Shown piece after piece: positions 18,201 to 25,081 of a DNA stretch of 33,069 nucleotides; the stretch's first letter is position 1; the number at the start of each line of letters is the position of its first letter. The translations under genes were made by a program, and so were the position numbers. This DNA is from Bacteroidales bacterium Bact_19 (GTDB taxonomy: Bacteria; Bacteroidota; Bacteroidia; Bacteroidales; ML635J-15). The stretch lies in assembly GCA_001603595.1 (NCBI GenBank), contig LUZK01000043.1, forward strand, positions 1 through 33,069. The letters run 5' to 3'. The notes under the pieces are model-generated. The model was not told the DNA's origin, searched no databases, and saw only the letters and a list, made by a program, of their open reading frames with translations.

Positions 18201-19461
18201 TCTTCCTCAAAATCCGACATCTGTAAACGCATCAAACACATCTATTTGTACCGGAAATTCAACAACTTTGACTTATACAGGTGGTTCGGGGGATAATTTT
18301 GCGTGGTATGCAAATTCTTGTGGGACAAATCAAATCGGAACAGGCAATAATTTTATTGTAACCCCCACACAATCAACAACTTATTTCGGAAGATGGGAAA
18401 ATCAATGCGGCTATTCTGATTGTATGCAAATTGATATCTCAGTAATGAATTATCCTGAAAATGCAGAAACAATTTCGGCTCAACCTCAACAAGTTTGCTC
18501 GAATAATTCAACTATACTTAGTTTTACAGGTGGTAGCGGAGATAACTTTTACTGGTACACTGATAATTGCGGCGAAAATTTAATTGGTACGGGAAATAAC
18601 TTTGTCGTTCAACCCACCCAAAACACTGTTTATTTCGGGAGATGGGAAAACTCTTGCGGTTATTCGGAATGTAGTCAGATAGGAATTTTTATGATTCAAA
18701 ATCCTGAAGAAGCAGTTTCTATCTTTGCTAATCCTCAACAAATTTGTGATGACGGAAGCACCATGCTAAGTTTTGTCGGAGGCTATGGGACAAATTTTGT
18801 TTGGTATAATGATGAATGTGGCGGAAATATTATTGGAACAGGAAATAATCTAATAATTCAACCAAATCAAAATACTACTTTTTTCGGAAGATGGGAAAAT
18901 CAATGTGGTGTTTCTAATTGCAAACAAATTTCTGTAGTTCACTCAAATTCTCCTTTAGCAGATTTTTATGCTACGGAAACTGCTCTTTATCTACCAAACG
19001 CAATTGCTTATTTTGTAAATAACTCTCAAAATGCTGATTACTATTATTGGGATTTTGGTGATGGAAATTTCTCACTAGACGCAAATCCGAGTCATCAGTA
19101 TCAAATTGCAGGTTCCTTTACTGTATATCTAACCGCTTACAATAATATTTGCGGTCAAAACACCAAAACAATCGAAGATTATATAACAGTTAATTCCTCA
19201 AGCACAATTACAACTCAAATAGAAAATTCGCAAATTTTAATAAGCCCTATTCCCGCAAAAGATTTTATTCATATTAACTCGAAAGAAAAACTTATAACCC
19301 GAATCGAAATAGTAACAACTACAGGCCAAATTTTATATTCCGTAAAAGTAAATGCTCTCAATGCATCAATAAATGTCTTTGATATGCAACCTGCAGTTTA
19401 TTATTTGAACATATATACTACCGAAGAATTTACAAGGCAAAAAATATTGGTCATAAAATAA
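15259..19461 (+). CDS. Secreted GH18/CUB multidomain protein with T9SS sorting domain
   Basis: A 1400-residue exported protein. A signal peptide occupies residues 1-20 (MRKTFLFAL...VYSQ). The in-frame ATG at 15193 is rejected because it would put 22 residues ahead of this signal and precedes the -7 element. Domains in order: GH18 barrel (about 65-390) with catalytic Glu172 in GVNIDFE, the YaaH/spore-lytic form of DGxDxDxE; a CUB domain (about 394-506); a jelly-roll/LamG-like region (about 545-730); a fibronectin III-like region; a PKD/Ig-like domain; three cysteine-rich 82-residue repeats; a PKD domain (YYYWDFGDGNFS); and a C-terminal T9SS type A sorting tail (about 80 residues, ISPIPAKDFIHI). 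It probably binds and cuts a glycan such as chitin or peptidoglycan at the cell surface; the substrate is inferred. Confidence 0.88.
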   Translation: MRKTFLFALISVIFFKVYSQNENHKSIHQLESEYYEALGYDYSYFEKINTPTPINDSKSSKTCNIQKIVFGWHPYWANGKEANYQWNLLSDLCYFSYEVNPNTGNAITTNGWATANAVTQALANGVRVSLCVTLFSDHATFFANSSAQQTLITNLINLVQSRGAHGVNIDFEGVPSSQKTAFNNFVINLCTQFHSQIPGSKVSLCLYAVDWSDVFDEVALNPHIDYFTIMGYDYYYSGSSVAGPTAPLYTFNTFNYNLARTVNYYLSQGISKEKLVLGLPYYGMEWNTTSSTVPSSTTSYVGSRTYKTIKDNTSGNYSNKQWDNTGICPYYVYYSSNWRQCFVDDEESLGIKYDFVNMMGIAGIGIWALSYDDGYTQLWNLIRDKFSDCATVPCSGTFYDLGGPYKDYLNNSNYNFTIAPTGASKVILNFPEFDVEAGSGTTCNYDYVEIFDGPSTASPSLGRFCNTTGNPGTIISTGNTLTVKVYTDGATVKSGFKGEWSCIMDNIPPETQIIAEDWQKQNFTVLFNDTDNDAVDLKFYQVLDFNGSEWRANGNYGFFNDNFNSTIHPEWSNLSGTWTINNGALSQTDESLSNNNIYATINQQENYIYLFHWKMKLSGSGTNRRAGLYIFCSQPELSQRGNAYMIYFRVDDNKCQIYRCTDNSIVLKTDDDTNVDANVWYDYKVIYNPQTGVISAYQNNVLVSTWTDPNPLTSGIAISLRTGGCVAEYDDIKVYKTRSNTVNVSVGTNSEVRYENPNPSIPACQINTIITDLTGNFSDLYSKYINIDRTAPQAVLYVNDGAGSDIDITYNGTSLSANWGPAIETNSYVTKYEYCVGTTPGANNVIDWNDVGTNLSFYQSGLNLVSGTTYYTSVRATNIVNLVSNVNTSNGVLYINPADLTIAAFSYSQTTVCPGTPIYFYNESVNASSYQWQITGPENYSSTETNPSFVLQPGTYQVQLTAFGSLGNDVQTANITITQIALPQNPTSVNASNTSICTGNSTTLTYTGGSGDNFAWYANSCGTNQIGTGNNFIVTPTQSTTYFGRWENQCGYSDCMQIDISVMNYPENAETISAQPQQVCSNNSTILSFTGGSGDNFYWYTDNCGENLIGTGNNFVVQPTQNTVYFGRWENSCGYSECSQIGIFMIQNPEEAVSIFANPQQICDDGSTMLSFVGGYGTNFVWYNDECGGNIIGTGNNLIIQPNQNTTFFGRWENQCGVSNCKQISVVHSNSPLADFYATETALYLPNAIAYFVNNSQNADYYYWDFGDGNFSLDANPSHQYQIAGSFTVYLTAYNNICGQNTKTIEDYITVNSSSTITTQIENSQILISPIPAKDFIHINSKEKLITRIEIVTTTGQILYSVKVNALNASINVFDMQPAVYYLNIYTTEEFTRQKILVIK
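18202..18939 (+). repeat. Three tandem 82-residue Ig-like repeats in the GH18 protein
   Basis: Three in-frame units begin at about 18202, 18448 and 18694 (period 246-249 bp). Each contains a TGGSGDNF- or GGYGTNF-like turn, W-Y, a Cys-Gly pair, IGTGNN, and FGRWENxCG near its end, with four conserved cysteines per unit that could form two disulfides. Confidence 0.85.
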
Positions 19462-19547
19462 TTCTCTGTTAAAGCATTAATATAACTATCAAAGTGTGCG
19501 AGAAACACTGTACATCCCCCATTAAACATTTTTAAATATGTCAACAG

Positions 19548-20486
19548 TTAAGTATAATTAAAAATTAAATTTTCGTTAAAATCAAACTTGAACTGTTTGT
19601 TATTAGATCTCCATCTTCGTTTTATCGTAAAATAATCAGAATATGATGGAAAATTATTATTCAGGAAATCTTTATATAATTCCTCCATCTTTAAATATTT
19701 TATCCATGCCAGTCTAACCTCCAAAAGTTTAAAGTAATCCGGAACAGATTTTAAACTTTGCAGAAAAGAATAAAAATTTGCATATACCTGCAAATACTTC
19801 GTGGATACTCCACGCATAAACCTATTTATAAAAACTTTGAATTCTTCTGATTTGTATTTGTGTATTTTCAATCTTTTCTCTAATCTCTTGATTTTTAAAG
19901 TACTATTTTTCTCTTTAACTAAATGTTTGATATCGTAAATTAAAATATTCTCATCATCCTTAAAAAATAATATTGCTTTATCCCGAACTCTACCGGCAAA
20001 TCGTAGGTGAAAATCTTTTCTTATACTGTCTCCGATGTTAATAAACTTAAACTCTGTCAATCTGCTATCTGTAATAGAACACAAATTAACTCTTTGTTTA
20101 ATTTTTCCTCGTCTTACGGACACACTCTTACGACCTTTTTCGTTAAAATTAAATACAACTTTATTTGCTATCGTTACTGATTCGTAATCTTGCTTGACTA
20201 ATTGCATTGCTAAAAAAATCTTATGCCGCCAATCAAATGCAGTTAAAATATTAATGTTGAATTTTTTAGCAATATTCTTTAAGGTTAATACTTCACCACT
20301 ATTGAACATATCAAATAATCTCAGAAACTTCTCTTTTTTATTTATGTAATGAATACAACTCCCACTTGTCGGAATAAACGTGCGACGACATTCTTTACAT
20401 CTATATCTTGAAACATTTACATACTTTCCAAACTTGATAAAATGTTTGCTCCCGCAATGAGGACATTCCGTAATTGGCAAGTTCAC
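19548..20486 (-). CDS. IS1595/ISXO2-like transposase-derived protein, catalytic residues apparently lost
   Basis: A 312-residue basic protein, about full length for an IS1595-type transposase. A zinc ribbon has Cys8, Cys11, Cys30 and Cys33 (CPHCGSKHF...YRCKECRRTF). A helix-turn-helix follows (about 68-92) ending in TAFDWRHKIF, a signature of one IS1595 subgroup, and the late structural motif RGVSTKYLQVY (225-235) is kept. Where active members have an IDET/VDDT-like catalytic motif before the EKGR motif, this protein has TIANKVVF (105-112), so the first Asp is gone; the His-Asn motif before GVSTKYL is also absent (KIHKYKSEEF). A second Asp may survive in FKDDEN. The frame is uninterrupted. The start is a GTG at 20486; an in-frame ATG 51 nt upstream is cut off by TAA. 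No terminal inverted repeats or target duplication were found. It is either an old transposase relic or a DNA-binding protein derived from one. Confidence 0.7.
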   Translation of the reverse strand: MNLPITECPHCGSKHFIKFGKYVNVSRYRCKECRRTFIPTSGSCIHYINKKEKFLRLFDMFNSGEVLTLKNIAKKFNINILTAFDWRHKIFLAMQLVKQDYESVTIANKVVFNFNEKGRKSVSVRRGKIKQRVNLCSITDSRLTEFKFINIGDSIRKDFHLRFAGRVRDKAILFFKDDENILIYDIKHLVKEKNSTLKIKRLEKRLKIHKYKSEEFKVFINRFMRGVSTKYLQVYANFYSFLQSLKSVPDYFKLLEVRLAWIKYLKMEELYKDFLNNNFPSYSDYFTIKRRWRSNNKQFKFDFNENLIFNYT

Positions 20487-20854
20487 AATTCCTAGAAGGA
20501 AAGGATCACGTTTAATTTTTTAAGTTTTTGGATTCATTTTTTAATTGTTTATAATATACAAATTCACCATTCTAATCCTACCTACCCTCTATTCCACCCT
20601 TACGCAAATTCCTCCTACAATTTATATTTATAATATGATTTATTTTATTCTTAATGCTGTAAACTTTGTCAAAATTAACATCATCTGTATTGTCCTCGAC
20701 AATATTTTCATTTTGCTTTTCTATTGGTAAATGTCTCCTACTAATTGTTAATTATGTTTAAAAGCCACTCAATATCATTTGTTTTTAAAATTTTTTCAAG
20801 CTCAAAAATAGTTTTTAAAAATTAAATATACATTTGTAGACTTAAAGTTTTCTT
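20487..20854. other. Intergenic region between the transposase-like gene (-) and mntP (+)
   Basis: 368 bp without a supportable gene. Minus-strand contents, in order toward the transposase-like gene: a possible -7 element TATTTTTG (20803-20810) and another, TAATTTTG (20670-20677), neither with a TTTG at 19 nt; a G-rich tract (20577-20615, C-rich on the + strand); an in-frame six-codon mini-ORF ATG...TAA (20520-20537); and the GTG start. On the + strand is the mntP -7 element (20829-20836). I looked for the yybP-ykoY manganese riboswitch often found before mntP-type genes and did not recognise one. A 61-codon + ORF here (20545-20730) is hydrophobic, low-complexity and not convincing. Confidence 0.6.
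20829..20836 (+). promoter_or_regulatory. -7 element before mntP
   Basis: TACATTTG matches TAnnTTTG and is identical to the element before the GH18 gene. It lies 18 nt before the mntP ATG. No TTTG is seen 19 nt upstream. Confidence 0.4.
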
Positions 20855-21430
20855 ATGTTGGATATATTAACAATTTTTGTTCTTGCCGTAGGACTTTCAA
20901 TGGATACATTTGCCGTTTCAATGACGGCTGGTCTAACCGACAGGTATAAGATTAAGTTTATTTATTATCGTTTTGCTTTCACAATGGGATTCATTCAGGC
21001 ACTGGGAATCTTAATCGGATATTTTCTCGGGATAGGTCTTGAAAAATTAATTTCTGAATTTGACCACTGGATTGCCTTTTCTCTTTTAGTTATAATAGGA
21101 GGAAAAATGCTAATTGAAGGAATTAAAAATAAAGGTTGTACAAAAAGAAGCACAATAAATATGAACAATTTTTATATTGTAACTGGATTGGGAATAGCTA
21201 CGAGCATTGATGCAGGGATAGTCGGCATAGGAATTTCTCTTGCAGGATATAATATAATACTTACTACAACACTGATTTTTATTATAACTTTTTTGTTCTC
21301 TTGCTTTGGTTTATTTGGAGGTAAATTTATTTGTAAGTATTTCAATAATTTTCCCGCAGAAATTATCGGAGGAATTGTACTAATAATTCTTGGAATCAAA
21401 GTATTGATAGAACACGGCGTTTTAAATTAA
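20855..21430 (+). CDS. mntP: Manganese efflux pump MntP
   Basis: A 191-residue inner-membrane protein with six predicted helices in two repeats, the usual size of MntP/YebN, which exports Mn2+. Each repeat carries the key acidic motif: LSMDTFAVSM with Asp17, and TSIDAGIVGIG with Asp119. A short loop with Lys-Asn-Lys-Gly-Cys (92-95) separates the halves, and a GGK motif closes helix 3. It is a stand-alone gene with its own -7 element; no Mn2+-responsive RNA or MntR site was recognised. It follows the transposase-like gene divergently, but nothing links the two. Confidence 0.92.
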   Translation: MLDILTIFVLAVGLSMDTFAVSMTAGLTDRYKIKFIYYRFAFTMGFIQALGILIGYFLGIGLEKLISEFDHWIAFSLLVIIGGKMLIEGIKNKGCTKRSTINMNNFYIVTGLGIATSIDAGIVGIGISLAGYNIILTTTLIFIITFLFSCFGLFGGKFICKYFNNFPAEIIGGIVLIILGIKVLIEHGVLN

Positions 21431-21708
21431 ATCTTACCTTAACAAATGTTTTAGTTAATCAGTTAGTATGTTGGTTATATATTTTGATTGTTGTGGAGAA
21501 ACTTTTGAGAAATGAGGGAATAACTTATAAAATGCTTTATAAATTATCTTAAATATGTGCCTAAAGCTTAATGAGTTTATTGTCGCATTCTGATTTTTTT
21601 TCTATACAACCCCCAAAATCAAAATTTCACAAATTCGACTTTATAAAATTTTTTCATCTCAATAGAAGATTTTTAAATTTTTAATGTTAATTTGTAAAAA
21701 AAATCTTT

Positions 21709-23157
21709 ATGCGTATAAAATTGTTTTTTATTTGTATCACTATTATTATTACTTCAATTTTCAATCCATTATTTTCGCACAAAAGAGCTTTATACAATGT
21801 AATAATTGATACAGATGGAGGTTTGGATGATTTCCGTGCTGTAAGTTTATTTTTGGCAAGCAGAGATTTCAACATTAATGCCATTACAAGCGTTGACGGT
21901 GTCCTGGAGCCTTATCAAACCTCATATTACCTTGAATTGTTAATTAAAGAATATCATCACGAGGGAATACCAATTGGCAAAGGACAAAGCTTTAAAGCCT
22001 CAAAAAAATATAGAGATCATGCTTTACCTATCTGGGAAAAAGTTTTCGGGAAAGCTGAAGACAAAAAGTTTTTCGATGCGGTTGAACTTATGAATTTTAC
22101 ACTTTCAAACTCTAAGCGTCCCAACATAATAATTGCTCTGGGGCCACTTTCAAATATCGAAGAATTAATAAGAAAATATCCTCAATCTGCACAAAAAATT
22201 GAAATGATTCTATGGTACGCAAATTACGAGGACAACAAAGTTTCGGGATTTAACTATGAAGAAAATCGTAAATCTTTTGAATTTTTGTTAAATAATCATG
22301 CTCCAATTAAAATTATTCATAACTTAGATTATAAATATGATGATAATTTTTTTGAATTATGCTCCGAAATTAACTCTCCTTATGCAAATATGTTTGTTAA
22401 GTTTTTCAAAGACTCCAAATACACCTTAAATTATTGGGACGAACTAACAGTTTTATATTTATTGTATCCTTCTGTTTTCGACGAGAAAATATCGCCTAAT
22501 CATTTGAGAGATGTAAAACCTAAGCCGGGAAATTTTCTAGATGTCCTTGTTACTACAATACTAAACTCCGACAAGCCAGACCAAGGAATTGTTTTTAATG
22601 AAATTCCAACGTCCGGGCCGATGGTTACAAACGACATAAATGTTTTTGCTGAACAAATCCTCAAGACATATGGTTATGCAGAATTTAAAATAGTTGCGAT
22701 CACCTCCGAATTTCACTCTCACATGGGAATTTACTCCATCCTGGGAGCTAAAACAGGACTTAGAATTATGGAATATCTACACATAGGACTCGATGAAATA
22801 GAAATAATTTCTATGGCAGGATTAAATCCTCCGATAAGCTGTTTTAATGACGGATTACAGGTTGGTACAGGCTCTACTTTAGGTTATGGTACAATTTTAG
22901 TTGATACTGTTGAAGAATATTTCCCATCGGCAATAGTCAAATACAAAGGGCGTACTATTAAATTCTCAATAAAACAAGAAATTACCCAAAATATTAGAAA
23001 AGATGTAGGAGAACTTATTTCTAAATATGGTTTGGAATCAGAACTATATTGGAAAAATCTTCGACAAATTTCTATCGAAAAATACTGGCTGAAAGTAAAT
23101 CGTTACGAAATGCTTGATATCGAAGATCTTACAGATTACAATATCTATAAAAGATAA
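21709..23157 (+). CDS. Exported nucleoside hydrolase fused to an FmdE-like domain
   Basis: A 482-residue protein with an N-terminal signal sequence (about 1-24, ending near LFSHKRA). Residues 28-310 resemble inosine/uridine-preferring nucleoside hydrolases: the Ca2+/ribose motif reads IIDTDGGLDDF (Asp34, Asp36, Asp40, Asp41), followed by ALGPLSNI (142-149) and YWDELTV with Asp243, the usual late ligand. Residues about 328-470 look like FmdE (formylmethanofuran dehydrogenase subunit E family): an HSHMG motif (335-339) in place of GHxCPG, then ISCFNDGLQVGTGSTLGYG (375-393), the family's Cys and glycine-rich signature. The fusion is unusual; a periplasmic N-glycosidase coupled to a metal- or ligand-binding domain is the plain reading. 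Its stop abuts the stop of the convergent M1 peptidase gene. Confidence 0.8.
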   Translation: MRIKLFFICITIIITSIFNPLFSHKRALYNVIIDTDGGLDDFRAVSLFLASRDFNINAITSVDGVLEPYQTSYYLELLIKEYHHEGIPIGKGQSFKASKKYRDHALPIWEKVFGKAEDKKFFDAVELMNFTLSNSKRPNIIIALGPLSNIEELIRKYPQSAQKIEMILWYANYEDNKVSGFNYEENRKSFEFLLNNHAPIKIIHNLDYKYDDNFFELCSEINSPYANMFVKFFKDSKYTLNYWDELTVLYLLYPSVFDEKISPNHLRDVKPKPGNFLDVLVTTILNSDKPDQGIVFNEIPTSGPMVTNDINVFAEQILKTYGYAEFKIVAITSEFHSHMGIYSILGAKTGLRIMEYLHIGLDEIEIISMAGLNPPISCFNDGLQVGTGSTLGYGTILVDTVEEYFPSAIVKYKGRTIKFSIKQEITQNIRKDVGELISKYGLESELYWKNLRQISIEKYWLKVNRYEMLDIEDLTDYNIYKR

Positions 23158-25071
23158 TTATTTTATTACTGTAAGTTTTTCATTTACAACAGAATTGCTG
23201 AAATATACTTTTACTAAATAAATTCCCTGATCTAAGTCTGATATATTAATTGTATTGAATTCCGATTTTATACGTTTGGCAATTTGACCATTCCCGTCAT
23301 AAATTTCAATTAAATTTGCATCCTCATCCGAAAATCTTAGATGCAAAAATTCGTTTGCCGGATTAGGATATATAAACATCTTATTCCTATTAGTTAAAAA
23401 CATATCAGAATCTTGACCAATTGTAATATCAGCCAGAACAGCCTTTCGAGGATTTGGAATTACATCTACAACATTTTGACTTACCGGAATTTCATAATTC
23501 ATTAAATTGTTGTCAACCGATTTACGTATTATTTCAAAACTATTATCCTCATATACAATTTTAAAGTCCATTGGAATAGTGAATAATGGCGTTACCTCAG
23601 CCGTTGTTGATTGGCTCATGTTTATAAGAAGAGAATTCCCTGCCTGACCCCATGTTACTTCATAAAGAGGATAGCCTTCACCATAATACCATTGAGTAAA
23701 AAAATCGTTCAAATCAATGCCCGTATAATTTTCAAGAACATGTTTAAGATCCTCGCCTGTAGCATTACTGTTGCCATATATCTGTAAAAATTCTCTCAGA
23801 GCACTGAAAAAAACATCATCATCGTTTATAATGTATCTTATCATGTGAACCAAACAGGCACCTTTCTTATAGGTAAGACGATAATCAAATATTCTGCCTA
23901 CATCATTTAAACTCCAAAACGGTACATATACTGACCCCTGAGGCCTTTGTTTTGCAAGATTTTGACATTCTTCAAGCCAACCGTCTTCGTATCCTTCTGG
24001 TTGAATAAACTCCTCGCCAAGGTATTCACCATAACTTGCAAATCCTTCGTTTATCCATATATCCTGCCAATTGGCACATGTAACAAAATCACCAAACCAC
24101 GAATGAGACAATTCATGAATAACTAACCGAAAATCAAAATTTCCAAGAGTTGTCATGGTTTGATGTTCCATTCCACCATTCAGCGGAACAATACAATGAC
24201 CATACTTTTCACCAGCATGAGGATATAAACCCCATTTTTCGCTTAACATAATCAACATTTCAGAAGTACGGTTAATATTCCATTGATTACTGCTTAGGTA
24301 TTGACTATTATCAGGTATATAATTTTGAACAAAAATATTTGTATCATAAGATGGTACATAAACATTAAAAGAATAATCCTGATATTTGCCTACGGCTACA
24401 GAAATTAGATAATATGCTATCGGATACGAAGACTCCCATTCCATACGCTTAAATCCGCCTCCAATATTATATTCTGCTTTTAGCAACCCGTTTGACCCAA
24501 CTTTTAAATTTTGAGGTACAGTAACATAAACATACGAAGAATCAGCTTTATCGGAAACTACCTGTTTACACGGAAACCAGTATTTCGCACTGTATGGTTC
24601 TGTAAGAGAATAAACAAATTCATAAATCCCAACATCATACCAATTCGTTCGGTAAAATAACCCGTCTGAGGGAGTACCATGATAGAATATTTGTGCTACA
24701 ACATTATAATCTTCGTTAAAATCAAATTGATGTATATAATCAATTATGATTAAATCATTGGAATGGATGAAACTAACTATAATATCATTTATTTTTACAG
24801 AATCAACTGTCATATTGTTTTTAAAATCAAATACCAACTGATTAGCATATTCGGGCAGCAAATTCAAATAAATTTTTGTATTTCCGCTAATGTTTAGAGA
24901 ATTATTTGTCAGATTAAGATCGAGCCAATAAAACCCAACATCATAATGAAAAAGGCGGGGATCGTTTTCGTGATCTCCCGCTCTGTTTTTATTATCTCTT
25001 AAGTCTTTATTTTCCTGACCAAAAATTAAACTACTCGATAATACGAGCAAACAAAATATTAAATTTTTCAT
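23158..25071 (-). CDS. Secreted M1 family metallopeptidase with T9SS sorting domain
   Basis: A 637-residue exported aminopeptidase-like enzyme. The start is the ATG at 25071; the TTG codon just before it (25074) is rejected. A signal peptide spans 1-19 (ending FGQ). The M1 beta-saddle domain (about 35-250) is followed by the substrate motif GGMEH (299-303), a variant of GAMEN, and the zinc site HELSH (His319, Glu320, His323) with Glu342 exactly 18 residues later in WINEGFASY. The expected transition-state tyrosine is probably in LTYKKG near 403. Residues about 545-637 are a T9SS type A tail (FIYPNPANEFLHL...DLDQGIYLVKVY). The enzyme is probably cell-surface or released and feeds on peptides. 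It lies 10 nt after the AlkD-like gene and is likely co-transcribed from that promoter. Confidence 0.92.
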   Translation of the reverse strand: MKNLIFCLLVLSSSLIFGQENKDLRDNKNRAGDHENDPRLFHYDVGFYWLDLNLTNNSLNISGNTKIYLNLLPEYANQLVFDFKNNMTVDSVKINDIIVSFIHSNDLIIIDYIHQFDFNEDYNVVAQIFYHGTPSDGLFYRTNWYDVGIYEFVYSLTEPYSAKYWFPCKQVVSDKADSSYVYVTVPQNLKVGSNGLLKAEYNIGGGFKRMEWESSYPIAYYLISVAVGKYQDYSFNVYVPSYDTNIFVQNYIPDNSQYLSSNQWNINRTSEMLIMLSEKWGLYPHAGEKYGHCIVPLNGGMEHQTMTTLGNFDFRLVIHELSHSWFGDFVTCANWQDIWINEGFASYGEYLGEEFIQPEGYEDGWLEECQNLAKQRPQGSVYVPFWSLNDVGRIFDYRLTYKKGACLVHMIRYIINDDDVFFSALREFLQIYGNSNATGEDLKHVLENYTGIDLNDFFTQWYYGEGYPLYEVTWGQAGNSLLINMSQSTTAEVTPLFTIPMDFKIVYEDNSFEIIRKSVDNNLMNYEIPVSQNVVDVIPNPRKAVLADITIGQDSDMFLTNRNKMFIYPNPANEFLHLRFSDEDANLIEIYDGNGQIAKRIKSEFNTINISDLDQGIYLVKVYFSNSVVNEKLTVIK

Positions 25072-25081
25072 CAAATTAATA

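Noticed and set aside
19493-19509. Hairpin AGTGT/ACACT between the GH18 and transposase-like stops
   Set aside because: Only a 5-bp stem with a 7-nt loop and no T-run after it, so too weak to call a terminator.
20545-20730. 61-codon + strand ORF in the mntP upstream region
   Set aside because: Low-complexity Ile/Leu/Tyr/Asn content, no homologous motif, and it overlaps the leader of the transposase-like gene; looks like a chance ORF in AT-rich DNA.
19560-20827. Shared 11-mer AAAAATTAAAT at 19560 and 20817 as a target-site duplication of an insertion sequence
   Set aside because: Low-complexity A/T word, one copy inside the coding region, no adjoining inverted repeats.
20740-20854. yybP-ykoY manganese riboswitch before mntP
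   Set aside because: The conserved elements of that RNA are not present and the region lacks any stable helix.
21525-21542. 7-bp hairpin TTATAAA-ATGC-TTTATAA between mntP and the nucleoside hydrolase gene
   Set aside because: Pure A/T stem without a T-tract; no regulator or RNA family recognised.
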